42,413 nucleotides of DNA. Source: Deltaproteobacteria bacterium. GTDB lineage: Bacteria > Desulfobacterota > Desulfuromonadia > Desulfuromonadales > Geopsychrobacteraceae. Location of the stretch: the NCBI GenBank assembly GCA_024280485.1, contig JAJRQB010000149.1:1-42413 (forward strand), read 5' to 3'. The translations under genes and the position numbers were made by a program. The notes beneath the pieces are model-generated. The model worked only from the letters and a program-made list of their open reading frames with translations, made no database searches and had not been told where the DNA came from. Shown one piece after another: positions 35,018-42,413 of the stretch. How positions within the stretch are numbered: position 1 is the stretch's first letter; each line of letters starts with the position of its first letter.

Positions 35018-36282
35018 CAGCAGGCCTCCACGGCCAGGGCAATCCCCTGCCCACCACCGATACAGGCGGAGGCGATTCCTAATTGTTTGTTATCGCGGCG
35101 CAGGGTTTTCAGGCAGGTCAGCGTCAGGCGTACACCGGTCGCTCCCAGAGGGTGGCCGATGGCGATGGCGCCACCATTAACGTTGAGCTTATCCTGATCC
35201 AGTTGCAGCTCTTTGGCCACTGCCAGACACTGAGCGGAGAAAGCCTCGTTGATTTCAAAGCGGTCGATGTCGCCGATTTCCATCCCCAACTGTCCAAGCA
35301 ACAGACGGATCGACGGAGCCGGACCGATCCCCATAATGTCGGGCCTTACGCCGGTCGCGGCAAAACCACGGATTTTCCCTAAGGGCTTCAGTCCATGAGC
35401 CCGAACATAATCACCCGATGCCACCATCAACGCTGCCGCGCCATCGACAATGCCTGAGGCGCTGCCTGCAGTGGTTGGACCCTCTTTGCTGAACACACAG
35501 GGGAGCTTAGCCAATTTTTCCAGAGTGGTCTGGCGCGGATGCTCATCATTGCTGATGGCTTCACGGCCGTTCAAACGATACTTGCGCGGTTTGTAATCGG
35601 TCATCTCCAGGACCCCTTTAGGATCTACTGATACGATCTCCTGAGCGAAGAATCCCGCAGCCAACGCTGCGGCGTAGCGTTCCTGACTGCGCATTGAGAA
35701 GGCATCCACCTCTTCTCGGCTCAGATTGTATTGCTTCGCCAGGTTGTCTGCCGTGCAGCCCATCGGGACGGCGGCGGTATCGTTCAGGGCCTCCCAGAGC
35801 AGATCGACAAACTCGGGTCGACCCAATTGAAAACCTTGCCGGGCAGAATAGGAGGCAAGCGGAAAGCGACTCATGGTTTCGGTCCCGCAGCCGAGAACCA
35901 GATTAGCCTTGCCGAGAGCGATCTGCTCTGCAGCCTGACCCAGCAGCTCCATCCCAGAACCACAGATACGCTGGGTTAACAGTGCCGTACTCTGCAAGGG
36001 GGCCCCGGCGTAGAGTGCAATATGTCGAGGAAGAAAGAAGCTGTCGGCGCTCGCCTGACCGATATTAGCAACAATAGTCTGATCGATGTCACTAGCTGGC
36101 ACACCGGAGGCTTCAATCGCCGCACGGCTGGCAAAGATGCCGAGGTCAGTTGGAGAGACCGTTGAGAGGCTGCCAGTATACTTGCCGAAGGGAGTGCGTT
36201 TTCCTTCGATCAGATAAACATCTTCAAACAGCGCGCCGCTACCAACCTGTTGATCGCGAAAACCCTTTACACTTGCATTCAT
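35017..36282 (-). CDS. Thiolase (acetyl-CoA acyltransferase) II
   Basis: This 421-residue thiolase has the active-site cysteine in TQRICGSGMELLGQAAEQIA, NEAFSAQCLAVA, NGGAIAIGHPLGATGVRL with the catalytic histidine, and ASACIGGGQGIALAVE with the second cysteine. It is longer at the N-terminus than the first thiolase and only distantly similar to it, so this is not a recent duplication. It probably releases acetyl-CoA from 3-oxopimelyl-CoA to give glutaryl-CoA, or cleaves acetoacetyl-CoA. It lies 21 bases after the HCDH/ECH gene. Confidence 0.92.
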   Translation of the reverse strand: MNASVKGFRDQQVGSGALFEDVYLIEGKRTPFGKYTGSLSTVSPTDLGIFASRAAIEASGVPASDIDQTIVANIGQASADSFFLPRHIALYAGAPLQSTALLTQRICGSGMELLGQAAEQIALGKANLVLGCGTETMSRFPLASYSARQGFQLGRPEFVDLLWEALNDTAAVPMGCTADNLAKQYNLSREEVDAFSMRSQERYAAALAAGFFAQEIVSVDPKGVLEMTDYKPRKYRLNGREAISNDEHPRQTTLEKLAKLPCVFSKEGPTTAGSASGIVDGAAALMVASGDYVRAHGLKPLGKIRGFAATGVRPDIMGIGPAPSIRLLLGQLGMEIGDIDRFEINEAFSAQCLAVAKELQLDQDKLNVNGGAIAIGHPLGATGVRLTLTCLKTLRRDNKQLGIASACIGGGQGIALAVEAC

Positions 36283-36303
36283 GGCGTGTGACTCCTTGGC
36301 TAT

Positions 36304-38319
36304 TTATTTACCGGTGAAATTCGGTTTTTGGCCATTGATAATACTGGAAAGTCCGCTCAGAGCGTCCTCGGTGGCGAAGATATTCTTCAAGCCATCTAGT
36401 TCCAGCTGTAACCCGGACTGTAGGTCGAGGGCAATCCCTTGATCGATCAGACCCATGGCAATCTTCAGCGCCAACGGGGCCTTCCGGCTCATCCCCTTGG
36501 CCTGTTTCTCAAACCCTGCTCGGCTGAGCAACGGATGCTTAAGGTCGCCGTCAAAGGCAGCAAATTCAGCTTCATCCGCGGTCTCTTCGGTACGCCCGGC
36601 CTGGGCTTTTTCCACAGAGACCTCTGCTAAATCGCGCCAATCCAAAACTGGCTCGACAATCAGGTCGACCAGCCCGAACGCATAGGCAACCTTCGCATTG
36701 ATAAACTGACCACTGGCGATCAACTGTTTGGCACGCGCAACGCCGATCAGACGACTGCCACGCTGAGTGCCACCAAGGCCTGGATAGATGCCGATGCCGG
36801 TCTCCGGGAAAGCCAGTACCGATTTTTTGGTGCCGATACGGTAATCACAGGCCAGGGCGAGTTCCAATCCACCACCCAGAGTCAACCCGTCGAGGTAGGC
36901 GTAGGTGGCCTTGCTGGAGGCCGCGATTTTATTCAGTACCTGCTGACCGAAATCGGTGAATGACTGAATACGTTGCAGATCATCAGCGGCCATAGCGTCG
37001 AGGAAAAACTTGATGTCGGCCCCGGCGATAAAGGCCTTGCCTTTGCCATGAATAAAGATTTTATCGATGTCGTCTCTGGCATTGAGTTCATCAACGCAGC
37101 GATTAAGCTGAGTCATGACCTGCTCCCCGAGCGGGTTCATCCGGTCAGGCAGATCAAAAATAATAAAACCGGTCTTACCGACAACCTCGGTCTTCACCCA
37201 CTTAAGGGTTAAACTCTGCGCTTGAGCCGCATCCGCCAGACAACCTGGCACCGGAAGATCCCAGTCCGAGAAGAGCATCTCGACCATCTCTTTGACCTTC
37301 GCTGCTCCCAGCTTCTCGAGTAACTCGAAGGGACCTACCGGCCAACGCAAACCGGCGCGTGCGCCCAGGTCGGTGGAGGTCGCGTCTACCACACCTTCAT
37401 CAACCATCTGCGCGGCGACCCCAAGGCTGGCAGCAACCAGACGTCGGGTAACAACCTCAATCTGATCTGAACCATTATTGAGATGTCTGGTATCCTCAAC
37501 ATCCCAATCCTGCTTCGCTTCGACCTGTTGACAAAGGATCTTTGCCGGCGTGTAAAAAGCATTAAGTTCAGTGGCTAGACCATCGGCGGCGTGCATGGCG
37601 ATCGGCACACCGGTCGCGTTCATCAGGGCAAAGGGCCCCATTCCGACGCCGAAAACATCACAAGCGATCCGGTCGATAAAAACGATGCTGCCGAAACCTT
37701 CTTCATAGAGTCGAGCCGCCTCGTTCAACCAGGGGACAAAGAAACGATTGACCGCGAATCCCGGAGCATCTTTAACCAGGATCGGGGTCTTGTCATAATA
37801 TGTATAGAAATTTTCCAGGGCGGCGACGATCTCAGGTGCTGACTTTTCACCTGGGATCAACTCGACCAGCTTGTTCTTGGCCGCATGAAAGAAATAATGG
37901 ACCCCGACCACCCGCTCAGGCGTCTTCAGGTCGGCGGCAATTTCACTGATCAAAAAAGATGATGTGTTGCTGGCAAGGATACACTCAGGGCCGACTACTT
38001 TCTCCAATTCGGCGAACAACCCCTTCTTGACCGCCAGGTTTTCAAAGATAGCCTCGACCACCAGATCGGCCTTGGCCAGCTCGGCCTGATCGGTCGTACA
38101 GTGCAATCGCCCGAGGATCTGGTCAAAGGTCTGCTGATCAATCAGTCTCCGCTCTAATGCCTCACTCAGGGATTCACGCATATAGCCAACCCCCCGATCC
38201 AGAAACTCCTGCTGCTGGTCAACGAGAATGACCGGCAGGCCCTTCATAACAAAGTGTTGAGCAATCGCTGAGCCCATTGTCCCGGCGCCAACAACGCCTA
38301 CAGTAGTAATCGGTTTCAT
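36304..38319 (-). CDS. Bifunctional 3-hydroxyacyl-CoA dehydrogenase / enoyl-CoA hydratase
   Basis: The 671-residue fusion has the dehydrogenase first and the crotonase last, the reverse of FadB. The N-terminal NAD motif is VGVVGAGTMGSAIAQHF, followed by HYFFHAAKNKLVELIPG and two C-terminal HCDH domains (about 190-370). The hydratase part (about 380-671) has GKAFIAGADIKFF, the oxyanion loop LDGLTLGGGLELALACDYR and FPETGIGIYPGLGGTQR, with both catalytic glutamates conserved. It likely works on crotonyl-CoA or other short intermediates after glutaryl-CoA. It is the first gene of the lower operon, with a promoter and IclR-type palindrome upstream. Confidence 0.92.
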   Translation of the reverse strand: MKPITTVGVVGAGTMGSAIAQHFVMKGLPVILVDQQQEFLDRGVGYMRESLSEALERRLIDQQTFDQILGRLHCTTDQAELAKADLVVEAIFENLAVKKGLFAELEKVVGPECILASNTSSFLISEIAADLKTPERVVGVHYFFHAAKNKLVELIPGEKSAPEIVAALENFYTYYDKTPILVKDAPGFAVNRFFVPWLNEAARLYEEGFGSIVFIDRIACDVFGVGMGPFALMNATGVPIAMHAADGLATELNAFYTPAKILCQQVEAKQDWDVEDTRHLNNGSDQIEVVTRRLVAASLGVAAQMVDEGVVDATSTDLGARAGLRWPVGPFELLEKLGAAKVKEMVEMLFSDWDLPVPGCLADAAQAQSLTLKWVKTEVVGKTGFIIFDLPDRMNPLGEQVMTQLNRCVDELNARDDIDKIFIHGKGKAFIAGADIKFFLDAMAADDLQRIQSFTDFGQQVLNKIAASSKATYAYLDGLTLGGGLELALACDYRIGTKKSVLAFPETGIGIYPGLGGTQRGSRLIGVARAKQLIASGQFINAKVAYAFGLVDLIVEPVLDWRDLAEVSVEKAQAGRTEETADEAEFAAFDGDLKHPLLSRAGFEKQAKGMSRKAPLALKIAMGLIDQGIALDLQSGLQLELDGLKNIFATEDALSGLSSIINGQKPNFTGK

Positions 38320-38440
38320 TCGTCTGCCCTTCTTTAATGATTTTAGGTAATGGATCTAAAGAACTACAAAAAAGCTGGAAGTTATTTTCAAACGCCTCAG
38401 TCAAGCTATCCGTTCGGCCAAACCCTCAAAGCGCCACCCT

Positions 38441-38457
38441 ATTCCGCAATGCGAAAT
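38441..38457. promoter_or_regulatory. IclR-type operator downstream of the lower-operon promoter
   Basis: ATTCCGCAATGCGAAAT is a palindrome with one mismatched pair around CGCA-TGCG. IclR regulators often bind palindromes of the form TTCCGCnnTGCGGAA. It lies about 12 to 28 bases downstream of the predicted start point, a position suited to repression. Confidence 0.65.
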
Positions 38458-38475
38458 CATGTTTCGCTAGAAAGG

Positions 38476-38505
38476 ATCTTATCCGACAAACACACTGTTT
38501 GTAAA
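38476..38505 (-). promoter_or_regulatory. Sigma-70-type promoter of the lower benzoyl-CoA operon
   Basis: On the minus strand TTTACA (38505-38500), an 18-base spacer and TAAGAT (38481-38476) give a good vegetative promoter, about 150 bases upstream of the HCDH/ECH start. Confidence 0.6.
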
Positions 38506-38650
38506 TAATTTTCTTTATAAAAAATCAGCTATCCGTGCTATCGTGCCTAACAGACCGTTTTTATACAGGAAAGGCTGAGACAACAACGCACAACCCAAGG
38601 AAACAACGGTGGTTTATTGCCACCAAAATGACTACCCCGAACATCCACAG

Positions 38651-38665
38651 TTTCGCATTGCAAAA
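38651..38665. promoter_or_regulatory. Second IclR-type palindrome, upstream of the iclR promoter
   Basis: TTTCGCATTGCAAAA shares the CGCA/TGC core with the site at 38441. It lies about 30 bases upstream of the -35 hexamer of the iclR-family gene, which suits autoregulation or activation. Confidence 0.55.
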
Positions 38666-38694
38666 TTGGTTTTCAAAAAACATTGTTTTATTTC

Positions 38695-38722
38695 TTGACA
38701 AGTCCCCCTCCTTTTCTATAGA
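38695..38722 (+). promoter_or_regulatory. Sigma-70-type promoter of the iclR-family gene
   Basis: TTGACA at 38695-38700, 16 bases, then TATAGA at 38717-38722. This is a near-consensus promoter about 100 bases upstream of the chosen start. Confidence 0.7.
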
Positions 38723-38827
38723 TGTTAAAAGCAAGAACATGCCGCACAAGAAAATTATGGGACATGGCGCAACGGAATCTTCACTGAAGAGCCTTTGCAT
38801 AAAGAGACAGCCCGGAGAGATGAATCC

Positions 38828-39679
38828 ATGAACGACATTACATCATTGGATAATGGGGGCAGCAAAGCAGGACTCATTGCAATGGATGGACTCGACTCCC
38901 TGGAAGAGAGCAGCAAGGATCGTCAATTCGTAACGGCCCTGGCGCGCGGGCTCGAAGTTCTGCGGTGCTTCAGGCCCAGAGATCGCCACCTGGGAAATCA
39001 GGACATTGCACTGCGCACCGGGCTACCGAAGCCGACTGTTTCCCGCCTGACCTACACCCTGACCCGCATGGGCTATCTCTATCACGATGAAAAGCTCGGC
39101 AAGTATCAACTCGGCACGGGGGTTCTATCTCTCGGCTTTTCGTTACTGACCAATATGGACGTGCTGAAGATTGCTCGTCCCCTGATGCAAGAGTTGGCCG
39201 ACTATTCACAAACTGTGGTTTCGGTTGGCACCCGCGATCGCCATGGCATGATCTATCTCGACGGAAGGTACAGTGCTGACGCTACCGTTTCCTTACGCCG
39301 CGAGCCAGGCACTCGGGTCCCCATCGCCACGACCGCCATGGGAAGAGCTCTCCTTTGCGGACTACCACAAGACGAGCGTGAGAAGCTGATGGACAATATT
39401 CGGCAACGCGATCCTGAGGATTGGCCGAAGCATAAGGCGGGGATCGAGCAAGCCTTGCGTGACTACGAGGAGCGCGGCTTCTGCCTGTCGATCGGAGGCT
39501 GGCGTAACGACGTCAACGCGGTTGGCGTGCCGATGCTACCAATTGCCGGTTCGCGACTCCTGACTTTTAATTGTAACGCGCCATCTTTTGTACTGCGCCA
39601 ACATATGCTCGAAGACGACATCGGGCCCCGACTCGTCAATCTGGTCAGAACGATTGAAGCGGAAGCAGCAACCTATTAG
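38828..39679 (+). CDS. IclR-family transcriptional regulator
   Basis: This 283-residue regulator has an N-terminal winged helix (FVTALARGLEVLRCFRPRDR, GNQDIALRTGLPKPTVSRL, YTLTRMGYLYHDEKLGKYQLG) and a C-terminal effector domain (QTVVSVGTRDRHGMIYLD, PGTRVPIATTAMGRALL, ERGFCLSIGGWRNDVNAVGVP). IclR proteins often sense aromatic acids or their CoA esters. The ATG at 38828 with GGAGAG 8 bases upstream is preferred over the in-frame start at 38795. It is divergent from the lower operon, which it probably controls along with the downstream dehydratase-like genes. Confidence 0.92.
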   Translation: MNDITSLDNGGSKAGLIAMDGLDSLEESSKDRQFVTALARGLEVLRCFRPRDRHLGNQDIALRTGLPKPTVSRLTYTLTRMGYLYHDEKLGKYQLGTGVLSLGFSLLTNMDVLKIARPLMQELADYSQTVVSVGTRDRHGMIYLDGRYSADATVSLRREPGTRVPIATTAMGRALLCGLPQDEREKLMDNIRQRDPEDWPKHKAGIEQALRDYEERGFCLSIGGWRNDVNAVGVPMLPIAGSRLLTFNCNAPSFVLRQHMLEDDIGPRLVNLVRTIEAEAATY

Positions 39680-39744
39680 TACCGTGCAGAAAACTTCAAC
39701 GCGCAAGTAGATTGTGCGGCCAGCCAACGGAGACAGAGAGAAAC

Positions 39745-40532
39745 ATGGCACAGCCGGTTTATGTCGGACTCGACATGGGAGCATCACGCACCAAGGTAGC
39801 GGTTATCGACCGCCACGGGGCATTGCTCGGCCATTCAGTCAGAAAATCGGGTATCGATTTTGGCGTGACCGCAGCACTCTGTCTGGATAACGCCCTGGAG
39901 ATGGCTGATGCCAGCCGAAACGATATTGCCGATGCCGTCGCCACCGGTTATGGCCGCAACAACGTTGCCTTTGTCACCGAAAAAACCAAAACCGAAATCG
40001 GTTGCCACGCTAAAGGTTGCCACCACAGTTTTGCTGGAGAACTCACCATCATCGACATCGGTGGCCAGGACAACAAGATCATCAAGCTCGATGCATCAGG
40101 GAGGCGCGACAGCTTCAAAATGAATCGTAAGTGCGCTGCCGGCACCGGAGCCTTTCTCGAAGAGATGTCGAGTCGCCTCGATATCCCTCTCGAAGAGATG
40201 AACAACCTGGCTCGCCAGGCCACTGAGATGCTCAAGCTCGGCAGTTACTGTACGGTCTTTTCAGCGACCGAGGTCCTTGAGAACATCCGTCACGGCAAGC
40301 CGGTTGCCGACATCATCAAGGGAATTTTCTACTCCATGATTCAACGTGTACTGGAGATGGATTCCCTGACTGAAAAGTAGTTTTAAGTGGTGGGGTGGTA
40401 GCTCACAACCCCTACATGGTGGAGATGACCGAGGAACTGATCGGTCGGCCGGTGCTGCTGCCGGAGTTTCCACAATTGACCGGCGCCCTTGGCGCAGCAC
40501 TTTATGCCCGGGGAGAGACCACCCAGAGATAG
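39745..40532 (+). pseudogene. BadF/BcrA/HgdC-type ATPase activase with a frameshift
   Basis: The protein has the ASKHA activase hallmarks: GLDMGASRTKVAVID, DIGGQDNKII, KCAAGTGAFLEEMSSRLDI and YCTVFSATEV. The two cysteines bridge a [4Fe-4S] cluster between subunits in HgdC-type activases. The frame stops at 40380 after SLTEK. In the next frame VVLSGGVVAHNPYMVEMTEEL continues exactly where relatives do and ends at 40530-40532 (ETTQR). One A missing from the run at 40373-40376 (GAAAAG in place of GAAAAAG) explains the break. Without the second part the protein lacks the late nucleotide-binding loop. This is either a genuine mutation, an assembly error in a homopolymer, or, less likely, frameshifting. 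The start at 39745 is preferred over the upstream TTG. Confidence 0.85.
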
Positions 40533-40607
40533 ATAGTGGAGCCGGGCACTGCCCACAGTTTACAGCTGACTTGAGATCGACTGAACAACAACGTTTAGGG
40601 AGAGATC

Positions 40608-41852
40608 ATGGCGCAAGAGAAGCAACCACAAAGAAAGAAGATCGAAGCAACCGGACAGATGATGAAAATCATGTCCGACTACTTCTACGATCTGAATGAC
40701 GCGGCAAAATCGCCTGAGCGCAAGGTCGCCTGGTGCACCAGCGTCGGACCGGCAGAGCTGCTGCGGGCGATGGGCTTCGCAGTCCACTTTCCAGAGAACC
40801 ATGCCGCTATGCTCGGCGCCACGCGCATGGCCACCGAGTTGATCCCGGAAGCCAACACCATCGGCTATTCACCCGACATCTGCTCGTACCTGACTGCTGA
40901 TATAGGCGCCTACCTGAAAGGGGTATCGCCGCTGGCCAAGGCCTACCCGGGGATCGAGGCTCCGCCCCATCCTGATGTGTTGGTCTATAACACCAACCAG
41001 TGCCGCGACGTACAAGACTGGTTCTCCTGGTATGCAAAGGAGCTGGATGTCCCCTGCATCGGCATTACCTCACCTAAAAACTTTACCGATGTCAGCGACA
41101 TCCTGATCGATGATGTGACCAGGCAGATCGAAGCGCTGATTCCGACCCTGGAAGAGATCGCCGGACAGAAACTGGACGAGCAGAGACTGCGTGATACCGT
41201 GGCGCTCTCGCGTGAGTGCACCGAACTCTGGCGACAGGTCCTCGAAAGTGCCGCCGGCACTCCGGCTCCGATTAGCTTCTTCGATGCCACCATCCACATG
41301 GGTCCTGCCGTAGTGTTGCGCGGGACCCAGCAGGCGATCGATTACTACAAACGACTGCTCGGGGAGCTGCAACAGCGGGTCGCGGACGGAGTCGGTGCGG
41401 TCGATAACGAAAAACATCGGATCTATTGGGAGGGGATGCCGGTCTGGGGTCGTTTACGTCAGCATTCCGAGCTATTCGCAGGACTGCAGACCAGCGTGCT
41501 GGTGTCGACCTACTGCAGCAGCTGGGTCTTCCCCGACTTCGATGCCGAGCAGCCGATCCGCAGTATGGCCAAGGCCTATCTTGGTCTGTTTATTGTTCGC
41601 TCCGATACCTACAAAGAACAGTACATCAAGGAGATGCTGAAGAAATTCAAGATCGACGGCATCATCTACCATGACGCCAAGACCTGCCCCTGTAATTCGA
41701 ACAGCCGCTACGGTATGCCTCAGCGACTGGAGCAGGAGACCGGCATTCCAAGCCTGGTTATTTCCGGCGATCTCAATGATCTACGCTGCGTTTCCGATGA
41801 ACAGACCCGCACCAACGTTGAAGCCTTTATCGAGCAGCTTGAGGAGAGATAA
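40608..41852 (+). CDS. 2-hydroxyacyl-CoA dehydratase / benzoyl-CoA reductase-like subunit
   Basis: This 414-residue protein is of the HgdB/FldBC/BcrBC family, whose members bind a [4Fe-4S] cluster and take one high-energy electron from an ATP-driven activase. Motifs include VAWCTSVGPAELLRAMGF, GYSPDICSYL, VYNTNQCRDVQDWFSWY, STYCSSWVFPDF and IIYHDAKTCPCNSNSRYGMP. Several of these cysteines fit known cluster ligands. Family enzymes are usually heterodimers of two such subunits; only one is visible, though the partner could lie beyond the window. It has a GGGAGAG ribosome binding site. With the activase it looks like a class I-type or dehydratase system beside the class II reductase. The substrate is unknown. 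Confidence 0.87.
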   Translation: MAQEKQPQRKKIEATGQMMKIMSDYFYDLNDAAKSPERKVAWCTSVGPAELLRAMGFAVHFPENHAAMLGATRMATELIPEANTIGYSPDICSYLTADIGAYLKGVSPLAKAYPGIEAPPHPDVLVYNTNQCRDVQDWFSWYAKELDVPCIGITSPKNFTDVSDILIDDVTRQIEALIPTLEEIAGQKLDEQRLRDTVALSRECTELWRQVLESAAGTPAPISFFDATIHMGPAVVLRGTQQAIDYYKRLLGELQQRVADGVGAVDNEKHRIYWEGMPVWGRLRQHSELFAGLQTSVLVSTYCSSWVFPDFDAEQPIRSMAKAYLGLFIVRSDTYKEQYIKEMLKKFKIDGIIYHDAKTCPCNSNSRYGMPQRLEQETGIPSLVISGDLNDLRCVSDEQTRTNVEAFIEQLEER

Positions 41853-41855
41853 ACG

Positions 41856-42413
41856 ATGCTAGACGCCCTGTTTAAACCCAAAGCAGTTGCCCTGATCGGA
41901 GCTTCGACCAAAGAACTCTCGATCGGCAATGTTATCATCCGCAACCTTCAGACTTATGGCTACAAGGGGGAGATCTATCCGGTCAACGCCAAGGCCTCCG
42001 AGGTCTGTGGGATCAAAGCCTATCCGAGCATTTTGGACATCCCCGGTGAAGTCGATCTGGCGCACATCATCATCCCCAGCCAGTTCGTTCCCCAGGCCAT
42101 TGAGGAGTGTGGTCAAAAGGGGGTCAAGGCGGTCATTATCAACTCGGCCGGGTTCAGCGAAATGGGCGAAGAAGGGGTCAAGCTGCAGGAAGAGTTTCTG
42201 GCCAATGCCAGAAAATACGGGATTCGCCTCTTCGGTCCCAACTGCCAGGGGATTATCAATTCCGACCCTGAACTGAATGCTTATTGTAACTTTACCTTTA
42301 CCTTCCCCAAGCCGGGCAGCATCTCGGTGGTCGCCTTAAGCGGCGGGGTCGGTGCCTTGATTATGCAGGTGCTGGATGATCTGGATATCGGTCAACGCCT
42401 CTACGCCAGCAAC
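41856..42413 (+). CDS. Acyl-CoA synthetase (NDP-forming), partial
   Basis: The first 186 residues are present. The N-terminal CoA-binding domain reads LDALFKPKAVALIGASTKEL, GYKGEIYPVNAKASEVCGI and VDLAHIIIPSQFVPQAIEECG, followed by the succinyl-CoA-ligase-like flavodoxin domain (FGPNCQGIIN). This is the acetate-CoA ligase (ADP-forming) family, which activates acids or conserves energy from CoA thioesters. It starts 3 bases after the dehydratase-like gene with a GAGGAGAG ribosome binding site, so the two are coupled. It may activate the substrate of that enzyme. The frame is open at the window end. Confidence 0.9.
   Translation, partial: MLDALFKPKAVALIGASTKELSIGNVIIRNLQTYGYKGEIYPVNAKASEVCGIKAYPSILDIPGEVDLAHIIIPSQFVPQAIEECGQKGVKAVIINSAGFSEMGEEGVKLQEEFLANARKYGIRLFGPNCQGIINSDPELNAYCNFTFTFPKPGSISVVALSGGVGALIMQVLDDLDIGQRLYASN

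Noticed and set aside
40371-40380. Programmed -1 frameshifting in the activase gene
   Set aside because: The run TGAAAAG is a poor slippery heptamer and no strong downstream structure was noticed. A one-base loss in an A-run is simpler.

Overview
The window looks like a chromosomal segment of a strictly anaerobic, aromatic-degrading deltaproteobacterium of the Desulfuromonadales/Geobacterales type. The main reason is a complete class II (ATP-independent) benzoyl-CoA reductase operon in the order bamB-C-D-E-F-G-H-I, a layout known from Geobacter and other obligate anaerobes. The lower benzoyl-CoA pathway genes (bamR, bamA, bamQ) lie about 15 kb away on the same strand. Multi-cofactor histidine kinases and a glnK leader of the ANTAR-antitermination kind, as known in Geobacter, fit the same group.

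Layout. (1) 1-3.1 kb: an accessory patch with the start of an unidentified minus-strand gene at the edge, then two overlapping plus-strand genes: a helical-repeat (HEAT-like) protein whose 5' end looks cut off, and a protein with a PD-(D/E)XK nuclease-like core. (2) 3.3-14.3 kb, minus strand: bamBCDEFGHI. bamF reads through an in-frame UGA (selenocysteine) followed by a SECIS-like hairpin, so conventional ORF calling truncates it. (3) 14.6-17.0 kb, plus strand: an FdhD-like sulfurtransferase, a GNAT acetyltransferase, a cysteine-free Rrf2 regulator, a MITE-like palindrome and a small membrane protein. (4) 17.3-19.3 kb, minus strand: glnK-amtB behind a sigma-54 promoter and a leader with two A1/G4 hexaloop hairpins, the second mutually exclusive with an intrinsic terminator. 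(5) 19.5-28.1 kb: a CGGC-like protein without its CGGC motif, two EamA transporters, a two-SBP-domain histidine kinase, an ANTAR response regulator and a hybrid kinase. (6) 28.3-38.3 kb, minus strand: a probable operon for ring hydration, ring opening and beta-oxidation (bifunctional HCDH/ECH, thiolase, SDR, thiolase, thioesterase, bamQ, bamA, bamR, amidohydrolase). (7) 38.8-42.4 kb, plus strand: an IclR regulator, a BadF/HgdC-type activase with a frameshift, a 2-hydroxyacyl-CoA dehydratase/benzoyl-CoA reductase-like subunit, and an acyl-CoA synthetase (NDP-forming) that runs off the end.

How it fits together. BamB-I should reduce benzoyl-CoA to cyclohexa-1,5-diene-1-carbonyl-CoA at a tungsten site, using HdrA/MvhD/NuoEFG-like modules for electron supply. 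BamR hydrates the diene, BamQ oxidises the alcohol and BamA opens the ring to 3-hydroxypimelyl-CoA. The SDR, thiolases and HCDH/ECH fusion carry the product towards acetyl-CoA. No glutaryl-CoA dehydrogenase is visible here. The divergent IclR gene and the lower operon share a control region with two IclR-type palindromes. REP-like palindromes of one family occur between genes of both aromatic operons.

The most striking item is the glnK leader. It has the full ANTAR antitermination architecture, and an ANTAR response regulator lies about 5 kb away next to a kinase with two amino-acid-type periplasmic binding domains.
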